From assembly GCA_003586115.2 (NCBI GenBank), contig QVOM02000116.1:44525024-44589023 (forward strand): a DNA stretch of 64,000 nucleotides. Reading direction: 5' to 3'. Every line of letters starts with the position of its first letter. The stretch's first letter is position 1. This DNA is from Salvator merianae. Its lineage: Eukaryota > Chordata > Lepidosauria > Squamata > Teiidae. Below the pieces are notes generated by a model, which saw nothing but the letters and a program-made list of their open reading frames with translations, did no database searches and was not told the DNA's origin. The translations under genes were made by a program, and so were the position numbers. Below are positions 11,130 to 22,006 of this stretch, piece by piece.

Positions 11130-12955
11130 CAGAACTGGAAGCAAAATTAATGAGAGGCAGTAGGATGGCATTTGTCTTGACTTCCCAGAGGTAGAATGCT
11201 GGGCTGAGTGTGTCTTGGCCCTGCTATTTCTGTCCCATTCTCAACATTTACACACTCCTTTCACAGACTCCTTCAGCATATCCATCACTTCATCTTCTTA
11301 TAATCCCCCTTATACAGTAGCCTGAAGGGTTACTTAAATATTTCTTGGCCTATATTGCAGATGCAGGCCACTATTATAACAGGGCTCTATTTAAATAAAT
11401 AAATAAATAAATCTATGGAAGTATGATAATGCACAGTATACCCATTGCAATGGAAAGCTGCAGAAGAAAGAAACTTTTCACGGGTTTGTCTGCTCTCAGA
11501 TTCTCCACACTGCACCCAGGCACATCACAATAGGGCAGCTAGGTTATTATAAAGCATTGTTGGCTGTGTACAATCATAGCAGAGATTGCTCAAATACCTT
11601 TGCTTGGAGAAGCTTTTGGGTTTGATGCACTGAACATTTGTATGTAAAATTACAAGTATGCCCTCTCTTTTTTTAGCACATCTACAGGCTAGTAACTGGT
11701 CTGAACATATTTATTGCTCTGAAGTTAATTTAGTGTTATCTGAAGTCCTATTTTTCTGTTTCAACAGCTTTCTGCATACATCAATGAGATTGTTAAGCTT
11801 TCACAAAGCAGGAGGGGGGGGAGTAGAAGCCTTTAAATAACATGAACATTGTTAACCTGCTGCCTTTTATTCTCTTCTCCTCACACAGTATGTAATGTAC
11901 AAGAAAAGAACATGGTCACCTATCTCCTTGCTGGAGGAACTGTCATTCTTAATTCATTTATACAGGGTACTTAAGATGCCTTAAGCAAAGCAAGATAGCT
12001 TTAAAGGGAAATTAATGTAGTCTGACTGTAGCAAACTAGGAATTTTCCCCCCTCAATGTATGAAATATTCTTCTTTAAGAATAGGTCACACAGATCTTTC
12101 TAAGTCAGTTCGTGACAAAGAAAAAAAAATAGCCCATCGTTTGACTATCAGGCCTAGATTTTAGGGAAGCCATAGAAAAACACGTAGTCTGAAAGAAAAT
12201 AAACTATATTAAATAACTCCCCTATGCTTTTTCATACCTTTCCATCGGAAAACATTTCTTCTGGGTATTCATTCTGGTTGGAAGCTTTTATTTCATAGAC
12301 TCTTAACTATCGTTAGACAATATAGCAACCTCGAGGTTGTTGAAGTGAGGTCCACTCCAGCTGATATTAATAACTGTTAGGATGGCTCCTGGGATTTTAG
12401 ATTAAAAACATCTGATGGTCATGATGTTGGCTACCATCAAGGATGAATAGCAATCTGAAAGTAGTAAAGCAGTGGAAGAGGGGATGTCCCACTTCATGTC
12501 AGGGGGGCTATTTTCAACAGCCACCAACCAGGTGGATTTCAGTGCCTGGTTAGAACACAGTTCTTCTCCCAGGCGTTTGAAGTTTAGCTTCCTGTGAATG
12601 TTCTTCTGTTGGGAAGGGAGGATTATATTTTTAATATGTTTTCTGAAGATTTCTGTCTAGTAGTATCTTTTCTTCTTTTTTTCTTTGGTTTCTTCCTCTT
12701 AGCAATTGGGAGAGTGCTGTATGCGCCACTGAGAAGGCCTTTTTCATACGAGGCACCTATCATATCTCATCTGCCACATGAATGTGGGGGTAAGAAGTGT
12801 AGATACCAGAATCAGCTTGCACGGCAAAGGAAGACACGAGTCACTGCCCCATGTCACCCCACTCCAGTGCACAAGCTATGAGTGACACAGACATGTAAGG
12901 ACCCGTCAGGTGCCATTCCAAGCTGTAGAAGATCAAACCAGAAACTAGTATAGTT
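11130..12955. other. Noncoding DNA, little recognised
   Basis: Only a short (AAAT)n at about 11393-11412 and a G run at 11814-11821 stand out. The stretch 12700-12800 ('gccactgagaaggcc') faintly resembles LINE 3' sequence but cannot be assigned. No gene is supported. Confidence 0.4.
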
Positions 12956-12961
12956 GATGAA

Positions 12962-13141
12962 GGCCCTTTCTGCACTTGGCCTTATTCCAGATTATATCTC
13001 AGAATAGGGACCTGCCATCTGCATGCTAGTGCAGACTATGGTAGGCCTTGGGCAAGATCTTTCATAGTTTGCACTAGCATGTGGATAGCAGGTCCCTATT
13101 CTGGGATATAATCCACAATAAGGCCAAGTGCAGAAAGGGCC
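12962..13141. mobile_element. Family C palindromic MITE (180 bp)
   Basis: The whole element folds back on itself. The left end GGCCCTTTCTGCACTTGGCC pairs with the right end GGCCAAGTGCAGAAAGGGCC with no mismatch over 20 bases. Pairing continues through 'ttattccagattatat' and, near the middle, 'gcatgctagtgcagactatg' against 'catagtttgcactagcatg'. The terminal CTTTCTGCACTT matches the ends of families A and B. Other copies are at 15345-15461 (internally deleted) and 27234-27403. No protein is encoded. Confidence 0.85.
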
Positions 13142-13887
13142 AAAGAACTGGTTGTCAATGAGCAAATGAGGAGATGGAGAAAAGATTTGGTTGATTCGGA
13201 ACAAAAAAACTTGGGACTCAAAGTTTTTTTGGAGGAGTCTGGAAAAAATATCAGAGAAATAATAGTTGGATTATTGGCAGACTTCTTAGGAAAGGACGGA
13301 ATGTAATCAGAGGTAAAACAAAGCGTTTGAAACTCTGCATGAGAGCAGGCAAAGTTTTGATTAGACTAAAGAGAAATGGAAGAAATGCAAGCGAAACAGG
13401 AGGTGACAGATGAAAATGCTATTGCTGAGAAGCAATTGATAATCAGAGATGTTCCAGAACTGTAACAGAAGATGCAAAGGGATGAAAATCTATAAAAAGA
13501 CCTAATCCATCAAGGAAGAGGTTGAATAAGGATATAAAAAAAATGTTTAGTTTCTTTAAAAAAAAATGGACACCCCCTTATTGACGTTCTGTGTAAGAAT
13601 CAAAATGACTTACTGATTTGGAAAACTGATTATTGTCTGACTTGACAAAAGAAGTGAAGTTATTATAATAATTAAGGAGAGGTATAAATGCAATGGTACT
13701 CACAATAATCAAAAGGGGGATAGGGAGTCACTATTATTTCTAATTTTTTTCTTTGTTTTTGTAAGTCTTATATTCTGGAAAATTTTATGAATTCTCGTAA
13801 AAAAATTGTAGCATAATATATCCATTTATCAGTTAAATGACTATTTCATAAACTACTAAACTTCTAGATAATCTTCAAGGCACTGTT
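13142..13887. other. Unassigned noncoding DNA
   Basis: AT-rich sequence between the family C and family A elements. I recognise no gene or repeat. Confidence 0.45.
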
Positions 13888-14440
13888 GGGCCTGTTTGCA
13901 CTTGCTACTAGCAAGCATCTAGAATGCTTGCTAGTCAAGTGCATCCACACCTTGCATGATAGTCACCTCCTGGTAAGGTGCATGCACACTTATCTGATGT
14001 TGCGGCATCCAGGCCGCAGTGCGATGCACAATTACTGATTGTGCATGTGCAGTTGGGCCCAATCAGGCCCATGTGATGCCCCAATTGGGCCCACGCAATG
14101 CCCCAATCAGGTCCACGTGATACCCCAATTGGGCCCATGAGATGCCCAGATTGCACAGGCCCAATCAGGGCATTGCGTGGGCCCAATCTCCCAATTGTGC
14201 TTGTGTACATCTGCACACTGCATGGTGCTACCAGTGGCCATGGCAGCGGCCGGACGCTTCCTGGGCACTGCCATGGTGAGGACTGGGCACAGCTAACAGC
14301 ATTCACACCACGAATGCTGGTAGCCGGCTTCAGGTAAGGTTTCCAGCCATGCAGTGTGGACAGTGTCCACGCTGTGTGGTCTATTCCACCTTAGAATGGG
14401 ATTATTATCCCATCCTAAGGTAGAAAGTGAGAAAAGGCCC
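13888..14440 (-). mobile_element. Family A non-autonomous DNA transposon (553 bp)
   Basis: The ends are GGGCCTGTTTGCACTT and, reverse complemented, GGGCCTTTTCTCACTTT. A 12-bp-arm hairpin (ACTAGCAAGCAT, 13907-13935) follows the left end. A longer hairpin around CCTTAGAATGGGAT (14389-14420) precedes the right end. By comparison with 60558-61322 the copy is in minus orientation. The interior 14045-14190 carries about two ~48-bp tandem units built on 'ccaattgggccca' and 'ccaatcaggccca', followed by the family core with 'ccatggcagcggccggacgc'. The target duplication is uncertain (CTGT occurs near both ends but not flush). No transposase is encoded. Confidence 0.8.
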
Positions 14441-15344
14441 AATCTGTGTAGCAGATTATACTAGCCCATAAAAAAGGTGATTAGTTGAGATAACACTGCA
14501 TACTTGTCCCTGAAATGTCAATTGCTGAATCCAGATTTGGACTGGGCACGAACTTTTCTCCTTGTTTTCCTAAGAAAAGGTCACCTGGATAGAGTTCTTG
14601 ATTTTCTCTCCTTTGCTCTCTCGGTCCACTGTTCCCCACTCCAATCTTTTGGGGAACTCAAATCGTTTTACCATCAAATTCTATTTCTGCATACATGGAT
14701 AACACTAAACATCTATTTATCGGTGGTCTGTGGTAATATATTCAGTGTATGAAGTAACAGCTATATGAATAATGCTTAACATGGTGAAGAAAATGATCTT
14801 CTAGTAAAACTCATAAGCATGATTTATTGCTTCCCCTTTTTCAGAAAGTGTAGCACTCCTTATAATAATAAAAAGAACATCAATTAAGAATTGTTTTCTA
14901 TCAGTTTGAAAATGTCAATATGATCTTAAAAACATAGTAACAATTAGCTAGTGGCTCGTGCATCATATCAATATTGCTTAGGCAGCTTAATTATTTAAGA
15001 AATGTTGTATAAATCAATTGAAAGGTCACATCATGGTTCCTTATTGGATAAAAAGGAACGAGTCTATCCAGGCAGGAAGTATCTCACTTACTCACACACT
15101 TTAAACCAATCCCTTGTTATGATATTTTGCAACACCACATTCTCTATATCTTAGGAATTTCTATAAGCTTGTTGTCCCTCACATAATGCGGTCTTGAACA
15201 GAACAGTTTTGGTGTTGCAAGGGAAATGAAATTCACCTTCCCGCATTTAATGTGGCCCAAGAAACTTGCAATAATGCAATGTAGGCTGTGTTATACCACT
15301 GACTTTGATGGAATCTTCCCTCTGCAGCACTGCTGACTAACTCA
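14441..15344. other. AT-rich noncoding DNA
   Basis: No recognisable repeat or gene. Between about 14880 and 15060 there are several homeodomain-type AATTA sites ('cagcttaattatttaag'). Without a comparison with other species this is only a weak hint of function. Confidence 0.35.
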
Positions 15345-15461
15345 GGCCCTTCCTGCCCTGGGCCCTATTCAAGTGGGGCCTGCCATAGTCTGCACTAGCA
15401 TGTGGACAGCAGGGCCCTATTCTAGGATATATTTCAGAATAAGGCCCAGTGCAGAAGGGGC
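15345..15461. mobile_element. Family C MITE, internally deleted
   Basis: The right arm 'ctgcactagcatgtggacag...cctattctaggatatatttcagaataaggcccagtgcagaagg' matches the 12962-13141 copy closely. Much of the left arm is missing, so the element is shorter and no longer a full palindrome. The left end is degenerate (GGCCCTTCCTGCCCTGGGCC). Confidence 0.7.
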
Positions 15462-15692
15462 GTTACATTCTTTAGACTAGGCTTCCACAGGACACTGAGA
15501 GTTAAGGGAATTAATTGCTTCTTGATTCAGAGGTATGCAAATTAAAAACATACTTGCCAGCATTGCATGACATGCAACTGCCATGTATGAGGAACTGCCA
15601 GCTTAATGTTCAGCTGTTTACTTTCCCCCCTTCTTTCAAAGGTTTAGTGGGGAGCAACTGAATGGTGGGGGAAAGGCTTGATGATATTCAGA

Positions 15693-15941
15693 ATGTGAAT
15701 GCTGTGCGCCGCAGCTGTGGCTGTGCAATTGCACTGCGTTCCCAGTTGCCATGGCAGTGGCCGGAAGTTTCCCTGGACGCTGACATGGCACAGGCTGTTA
15801 GCATTAGCACTGCGAGTGCGGGAAGTCCATTGCCAGGATGTCCCAGGCCTCACAGTGTGGATGGTTGCTGCGCTGCAAGGTTTTTTCTACCATGAAACGT
15901 TCACTTGTGAACATTCCCTGATGGAAAGTGCAGAGAGGCCC
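15693..15941 (-). mobile_element. Family A element, truncated
   Basis: The core 'gccatggcagtggccggaag' and 'cctcacagtgtggatggttg' is shared with other A copies. The right end, reverse complemented, reads GGGGCCTCTCTGCACTTTCC, preceded by a small GTTCACTTGTGAAC palindrome. No A-type end is visible on the left, so that end was lost. The left coordinate is approximate. Confidence 0.6.
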
Positions 15942-16140
15942 CAGTGGGGTTAAGAAAATGTGCAGGGCATATTTTCCCAATCACAGATAACATGTCAGTA
16001 TTAACGTAATGAGTTTTGAGTGACTACTGCATTTAAAACAAAACAAAATCATGTTTTTTTTGGTTGCATGCATTTTACAAGATGCAATATCATGTTGAAT
16101 TGTGAGAGTACTTCCAGATGCAACCTAGTTCTGTGAATTC

Positions 16141-16272
16141 TTTCTTCTTCTTCTTCTTCTTCTTCTTCTTCTTCTTCTTCTTCTTCTTCTTCTTCTTCTT
16201 CTTCTTCTTCTTCTTCTTCTTCTTCTTCTTCCTCCTCCTCCTCCTCCTCCTCCTCCTCCTCCTCCTCCTTCT
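16141..16272. repeat. (TTC)n/(TCC)n polypyrimidine microsatellite
   Basis: About 30 uninterrupted TTC units pass directly into about 13 TCC units. The strand asymmetry makes it a homopurine-homopyrimidine tract. The poly-Glu and poly-Lys/Arg frames on the minus strand are read from it and are not genes. Confidence 0.98.
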
Positions 16273-17198
16273 TATCATCATCGTCATTTAAATAGCTCAA
16301 TAGTGCTCCAGTATATATCCTGTTCATCTTCTATCAAAGATCTATAAGTTTTGTAAATAGGAAATGAAAAACATTTTGTTTGGTCTGTTCCACAAGGAAC
16401 TATCTCAGATATGTCGCAGGAAATGCAAGTGGTATGGACATCTATGCGCTTTCATGATTTCACATCTGAACTGAAAGTTATCTAAATGTAAACTGAGACA
16501 AATGTCAAGCTCCATCTGTCAAGTACCTTGCGGCTTTGAATAACTGCTAAGGCAAGACTTGAAGTTCAGCTAATATTGTTATTTGTATCTTTCTAGAACT
16601 GCTGTGTCCATTTTGCCTTTTGCACAGTGGGAATAGATTAAGCCTACTGTAGTACTTCTTTTTTTAGACACATCATAAATATAGGATATGTATTTTAAAA
16701 ATATAAAAGGGAAGGTGAAACGTGATTAAAACTACTAAGAATTAAAGCAACATTCTGTTCCTATGGAAATAGCTTGGTGTGTTTTTATATAGCCTTGTCC
16801 TCTTCTCCGTTGCTGGAATATAGTTTGACAGCCTTCCACATGTGTGATGCAGGCTTCAGCCAGAAAAATGTTTCCAATCTATAGCTTTTTATGCCTGAGC
16901 AATGGAAACAGCATGATAATACACCAATGAAGGATGTTACTGAAAAATAGCAATCTCCGTCTCTACCATTTGTCAATGGTTCACCAATGAAGAAAAAAGC
17001 ATGATACTCTGAAAACACTGTTACATTAAGGGCAGAGCCTGTCCACTGCTCTACCTGTTCATCACTGGAAGGAATGTTTTGTTGAGGTTCACCATGTCGT
17101 TGGGTTTGAGTGCCACAGAGATGTATGTCTCCTGGCATTTATGCTATATGTACATCATCTAACTCCTTCATCTACATTAATAAGGTACAATAAATATA
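16273..17198. other. Unassigned noncoding DNA
   Basis: No repeat that I can name. The 117-residue minus frame at 16785-17138 has no recognisable domain, start context or splice support. Confidence 0.45.
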
Positions 17199-17616
17199 GG
17201 GTCTTTCTGCACTTATCTCTAGTCTGGATGGTATTCCTCTTCTGGGTCTCTTCTGCTGGTACCCTCCATCTGCACAATACAGAGCATAATCTGGATTGGG
17301 AGTGCCCAAAATGCCCTCCCAGTCCATTTTAAATCCAGAATACTGGTAGATCTTGATAAAAAGATACTGGTAGATCTTGATAAAGAGATACTAGGAACAT
17401 GGAAGACCCATTGCGATGGCATACCTTGTTGTGCCACCAAAATGTGTCCCCCAGGGGCTTTGAGGCCAGGAGCTTTTGTTGCTGTAAGAGCTATGGGAGA
17501 CCAGCTCTGAAGCTTGCTTGAGCTTTGGGGCGATATGGGGGGCAAGATCCAGATCAGTGGACTATTCGATCTGGATCAACTGATATGAATTGTGCATAGT
17601 AAGTGCAGAAATGCCC
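17199..17616. mobile_element. Family B non-autonomous DNA transposon (418 bp)
   Basis: The left end GGGTCTTTCTGCACTTATC and the reverse-complemented right end GGGCATTTCTGCACTTACT are inverted repeats. Inside each end lies a 'gtctggat' or 'atccagatc' motif. The interior shares 'ccattgcgatggca', 'gtgccaccaaaatgtgtccc' and 'agctttggggcgatatgggg' with the B copies at 22007, 32617 and 42953. It contains a 24-bp tandem duplication (17340-17395). The flanks give ATA on both sides, which may be the target duplication. No transposase is encoded. Confidence 0.75.
17340..17395. repeat. 24-bp tandem duplication
   Basis: 'atactggtagatcttgat' plus six bases is repeated twice with period 24 and begins a third time. 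It lies inside the family B element. Confidence 0.9.
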
Positions 17617-17654
17617 ATAATTTCAAACCAGAAACTACCAGTTAGGAGACCTAA

Positions 17655-17722
17655 GACTTTAGAAATATTAACTGCATCTGACATGGTTATTACTATATCG
17701 GATCTTAGCCAAAAAGGACCTC
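17655..17722 (-). pseudogene. U2 snRNA-like pseudogene fragment
   Basis: The reverse complement contains GGTCCTTTTTGGCTAAGATC, followed by a degenerate 'gatatagta' and later 'gcagttaatattt'. The 5' part of U2 snRNA has GGCCTTTTGGCTAAGATC, then 'aagtgtagtatc' and 'cagtttaatatc' in the same order. The match is short and has indels, so this would be an old retrocopied 5' fragment and not a working snRNA gene. It may be chance; a covariance search would decide. Confidence 0.45.
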
Positions 17723-17724
17723 AA

Positions 17725-18945
17725 TTTCAGGGGATAAAGTAGCTAAACTGATCAGCTAGTTAAAAAATAGGAAAGTATCTAAATGTTTTAAAAATAATAC
17801 AGAATGATAGGCTCCTATTTTAGCCTCCCTGTTCATATTTATTGATCTCTCTACAATATTCCTTCCAATAGGGGCATAGCTGAAATAATTAAAGCTATAA
17901 AAAGGTGCTAGGGACAACCCAACTAATTTTTTTGCTTATTAGCTTATTACATATAATCAACAAAATATATACTTGCCATCTAAATTATATACCAAGTTAT
18001 ATACTTGTCATCTAAATTTTATCAGTTGGCTGGAAGAAACGCATTTTTGGGCCACTGAGAAAGCTGGTTATTATTTCATCCCCACAACTTAATTATTTGT
18101 CTAGATTTTTTAAGTATTTTTAAGAGGGACATTTCTAACCCAAGTTGTATCAGGTATTGATTCTTAGTTGCCATTACAATACTTGTTTTGATGAGGTGTT
18201 TTATTGACTATTGTGAAAAAAAATTGACAATCATTGGCAAGATAGAAATACAAATAAATAAATAAATAATGGTTGTTTTTATTCTGTATATGCCTCTGTA
18301 GCATCTATAGAGATGGAAGAGTGGTTATAATTTCTTTTTTAGAAAAAATAAACAGAATAATAATAGAAGGCCACATCACAAGCTTCCATCAAATTTCTTA
18401 CTGTTGATATAAAAAGTAACATCCCATCAAAAGAAAAAGAAAAAAGCAACATCCCATCCTGTCCTGATGCCTCCAAATTGGACATGAAATATTACCAAAT
18501 ACCAATCCTTTCCCCCACAGATATATTTCTCTTTAATGTCTTTCATGTACTTCAATTTTAATTTACTTAGATCAGTTTTAGATTTTTACCTGTACTTCAG
18601 TAGATTCTGGAAACGTGGTGTTGTACAGATCAGTGACTGTAATAAAGATCTCCCTAGAAGGCCTCGTCAAGGAGTTACTGCTGATTTTTTTTAAATCTGT
18701 ATTTTTCAAGAAGCTTTTGGCCCAGAACAAACAAATGTTGGAGGACTCAACTTCTGAAATTTCAGTTATACACCCTGGTATCTACAAAACTTCTGAACTC
18801 TGTGCTTACTCCCTGGGGGAAAAACATAACCAGAAAGACTGGTGTCCATAAACATGCCCTTAAAATTGACTGCTGTTGGATTTGTCAAGTCCTGATTGGG
18901 CCAACACAGCTGCTCTGTGTTCTTAGATCTTCTTCTGAGCTCACA
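17725..18945. other. AT-rich noncoding DNA
   Basis: Contains an (AAAT)n run at about 18253-18270 that may be a LINE tail. It also has two imperfect short duplications ('atatacttgccatctaaat' at about 17970-18020 and 'gcaacatcccatc' at about 18416-18458). No gene is supported. Confidence 0.4.
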
Positions 18946-18947
18946 TT

Positions 18948-19222
18948 CAAGGGGCCTTTTCATACTAGCCACCTTCGAACAGGACCCTACAGCGCAGGGT
19001 CTGCATTGTGGGGCCCTAAAATGGAACACCAGCAGGATACCAGCAATCACACTGCAAATGCTGGTGTCTTGATCCTGATCCATGCCACGACAGCAGCTGG
19101 AAAGCATCCGGCCACTGCCATGGCAACCCAAATCTGATCACGCGGGCCATTGCAAGATGTGGACGCACTTGCCTAGTGAGCATCTGCATGCTCACTAGGC
19201 AGCAAGTGCAAAAAGGCCCAAG
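18948..19222 (+). mobile_element. Family A element (short, ~267 bp)
   Basis: The left end is GGGCCTTTTCATACT and the right end, reverse complemented, GGCCTTTTTGCACTTGCTG. CAAG occurs at 18948-18951 and 19219-19222 and is a plausible 4-bp target duplication if one base was lost at the right end. A perfect 14-bp-arm hairpin (TGCCTAGTGAGCAT, 19170-19201) lies inside the right end. The interior has the core 'gccactgccatggcaaccc'. It is the shortest nearly complete A copy in the window. Confidence 0.7.
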
Positions 19223-19404
19223 TACTCCATTGTGAGGCATTTGTCAAGCCAGGGTAGAACCTTCTTCATGATGCTTACCCTGATTTCTTCATGGAGGGTA
19301 TCTCTGATCACAACTTCAGGCAAAAACCATTTCATTTTCCTGGGATTTTATTTTGCAGTGAAAACGGGCTTGTTTATGCTATTTTTAGCTTCATTTCAAT
19401 ATCT

Positions 19405-19745
19405 CCTCCCATAGGGATCTGCCCATATGCTAAAATCATCTGAAGAGGCCCTGCTTGTAGTTTCACTGCCTTCAGAAGCTAAATGTATGGGGATGTATGA
19501 GAGGACCTTCTCCATGGTTAGGGTTAAGAGCAGCTAGGTTAGGAAATATGTGTTTCTCATTGGCTTCTAGCTAATGAGAAAGATTACTCTCTTTATCCAT
19601 GCACTTACTTTTAAAAAAATAACTAGCATTCTGTGTTGGTCATCTTATTCTGGTACTTCATTCTATTTTATTGTGTAAACTACCCTCAGACCATTTAGTG
19701 TAGGGTAGGAAATAACTGCAAATAAAAAAATATTAAATAAATAAT
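19405..19745 (+). pseudogene. L2-clade LINE 3' fragment
   Basis: The segment 'tctgcccatatgctaaaatc', 'tgaagaggccctgcttg', 'atggggatgtatgag' and 'aggaccttctccatggtta' follows the coding end of L2 ORF2. From 19660 the 3' UTR with 'gtaaactaccctcagacc', 'gtgtagggtaggaaataa' and an (AAATA)n tail follows. It is truncated and carries stops. Confidence 0.7.
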
Positions 19746-19796
19746 GTACCCTTTCCCCAGGAGATGTCAATATAACCATGGCAGCATGCTGCAAAG

Positions 19797-19925
19797 CAGA
19801 GGTGGGAACCTGTGACCCTTCAAATATTGTATCAGGACACAACTCCCATTTTATTGACGCATGTCTGTGCTGAGTAACACCAGGAGGATCGGGAATCCAA
19901 TGGCAGCTGGAAGGCCACAGATTTC
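19797..19925. mobile_element. hAT-like MITE, decayed
   Basis: Starts CAGAGGTGGGAACC and shares the 'acaactcccat' pattern of the copies at 5197 and 40558. It lacks a clear target duplication. Confidence 0.4.
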
Positions 19926-20099
19926 CTTCCACAGAAATTATCCAGAGGTAGAATTAGGGGAATTAGAGGAATTATAGGAAATAACTTCATTGGCACAGGT
20001 GTTCATTCAGACCAGAAACGTGAGGAAATAGTCCCATTCCTTCCATCTGAGACCATTTCTTTTTCTCATGATCAATCCTCCAAGGTTGATGTGTGGGAT

Positions 20100-20206
20100 G
20101 GTGAGCCTGTGTGTGCCTGTGCCTGCAAAACCATATTACCCATTGTTCAGTCAATAAGCTGTGTTCAACTCTTTATGACCCTATGGACCATAGCACACCA
20201 TGTTCT
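20100..20206 (-). pseudogene. BovB/RTE LINE 3' end, outer part
   Basis: The plus-strand order 'ttcagtcaataagctgtgtt', 'caactctttatgaccc', 'tatggaccatagcac' matches the reverse complement of the BovB 3' region (consensus 'cgactctttgcgacccc' and 'tggactgtagc'). It is cut at 20206 by the family A insertion and resumes at 20696. BovB is an RTE-clade element found in squamates and ruminants and is known for horizontal transfer. Confidence 0.7.
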
Positions 20207-20699
20207 TGGGCATTTTTGCACTTGCCACTATCCTGATCTAACATGGAATGGATGACTCAGTGCAGACACTGTCCACACTGTGGGACCTTAGACAGGAATA
20301 CCAGCAGGATACCAGTATTCTCACTGTGAATGCTGGTATCCTGCTCCTGATCTTTGCCATGACAGTGGCCAGAAAGAGTCTGGCCACTGCCATGGCAACG
20401 GGCAGCACCATGGATCACACAGTGCATGCAGGCATGATTGTACAATTGTGCAGGCACAGCCGTGGTGTGCCACACAGCTGTGCATTTGCACCCAGAAGCA
20501 GGTGCAAGTGCACTTGACCAGGAGCAGGACAACTGCTCCCAGTTAAGTTGTGGAGCACAGTTTAGTTTCCCACAGCTAGCCATGATCAGAAGCAGCTGGG
20601 GTCTGCTTCCGATTGTGCCGGCCTCTGCAATGCACAGAGGCACTTGGCTAGTAAATGTTCCTGACGCTCCCTAGCTTAAAGTGCGAACAGGCCCCTTCT
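20203..20699 (+). mobile_element. Family A element (489 bp) inserted in a BovB LINE
   Basis: The body is 20207-20695, with ends TGGGCATTTTTGCACTT and (reverse complemented) GGGGCCTGTTCGCACTT. TTCT at 20203-20206 and 20696-20699 is the target duplication. Removing the element and one TTCT restores a continuous BovB match. The interior holds the core 'ggccactgccatggcaacg'. The open frames across it (20257-20643 - and 20248-20517 +) are not genes. Confidence 0.85.
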
Positions 20700-20950
20700 G
20701 TCCTCCACTGTCTCTCAAAGTTGCCCAAGCTCATATTCATTGTTTCCATGGCACTATCTATCCATCTCATCCTCTGCTGTCCCCTTCTCCTTTTGCTTTC
20801 AATCTTTCCCAGCACCAGAGTCTTTTCCAATAAGTCCTGTCTTTTCATTAAGTGGCCAAAGTATTTGAGCTTCAGCTTCAGTATTACACATATTACATTT
20901 AATGAAGACCTATGTAGCCTTACCATTCCAGATGTAGCAAAATATACTAT
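20696..20950 (-). pseudogene. BovB/RTE LINE ORF2 C-terminal fragment
   Basis: On the minus strand the frame reads LKYFGHLMKRQDLLEKTL, then VLGKIESKRRRGQQRMRW, IDSAMETMNMSLG, which is the C-terminal signature of the RTE/BovB ORF2 protein. About 85 residues are preserved in one frame. The rest of the ORF (endonuclease and RT core) is absent, so the copy is 5'-truncated and inactive. It is separated from its 3' tail by the family A insertion. Confidence 0.85.
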
Positions 20951-20959
20951 TTCAGGCAA

Positions 20960-22006
20960 GTTCGTCCCTTGATATTTCCTCCTTGGGTGTCAACTAAAGA
21001 GTCATGAGTGAAGGCAACATTATTTTACCAATCTGCAAATTGCTGTAAGTGTTCAGATGACCATTCCCATTAAAGGAATAACCTGAATAAATTGTGGTGA
21101 TAATAACAAGACAACAGCAGCATCTGATAATGACTTGCATTTCCCAAGCCCTCCTAGTGTCACAATTTCCTTGTTCCGGGAGATGAATTTCATAAAGCTA
21201 CCTCAGAAATCACAGTAAATATAGCATCTCTCCCTCTTGATCTACTGATGCCTAATGAAAGCAAGCTTTGAAGAAAGCAAGGCATGATTATTTTGATTTG
21301 CAAGAAGAGGGAGATCATATTTTTCTTATAAAGGTTTTCTGCTGTGGAAGGAACTCCTTAGATGCTTATTACATCCTGAAATAAGAAAGGTGTTTTTTTT
21401 GCTATAAATGCGATTGGGTATGTCTTCTATTTTTATTGATGTAATTGTTTATGAATAGATTTATATCTAGTTTCCTATCTTCAAGGTGCTGGAAAGATTA
21501 TGACAATTATAAGTAAAATGAAAGAAGCTGCTTCTCATGAAACAAGAAGCAAGGTTGCATCCCCACGGTGGGGGACTGCAGCACCTTAAGGACAGGAATA
21601 CTTATTCCTGTTCCCAAAGGTGGGACCAGTGATGTGTTTACAGCAGACACCTCAACCCTAGTTTCAAATTGGAGAATGAAAGTGGTGGGATTTTTTCCCA
21701 CTCTGGAAATGACTCCAGAGGTCAACCATTTTTGGTGCATCAAAAAGGACCACTAGGCAGAGTGCAGGTCAGTTTGCACAGCCAACATTTATCTAAATGA
21801 CAGCAGCACAAGTGCCAGAGAGTAGCTAGCACCCTCAGAGTTGTCTTTCCTGCTCTGTGGGAAGGATGCTTCCGAGAACGCTTGCCAGCCCTCAGATGCG
21901 CACTGCATGCCCAGGAGTGCTGCTGGCATGTGGTCACCACATCCTTGGGGACTCCATTGGGTACTTTTGATGGTGTGGATGTAGCTCAAGTATCATTGCA
22001 AACATA
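20960..22006. other. Unassigned noncoding DNA
   Basis: No repeat that I can name. A short palindrome 'aggaatacttattcct' lies at about 21594-21609 in a GC-richer patch. No gene is supported. Confidence 0.4.

Noticed and set aside
13888..14440. CRISPR-like or satellite array at 14.05-14.19 kb
   Set aside because: Only about two irregular units inside a transposon in a vertebrate genome; a local tandem duplication.
16049..16327. Minus-strand frame with a long poly-Glu run, and its poly-Arg/Lys neighbour
   Set aside because: Read entirely from the TTC/TCC microsatellite; no flanking protein domain.
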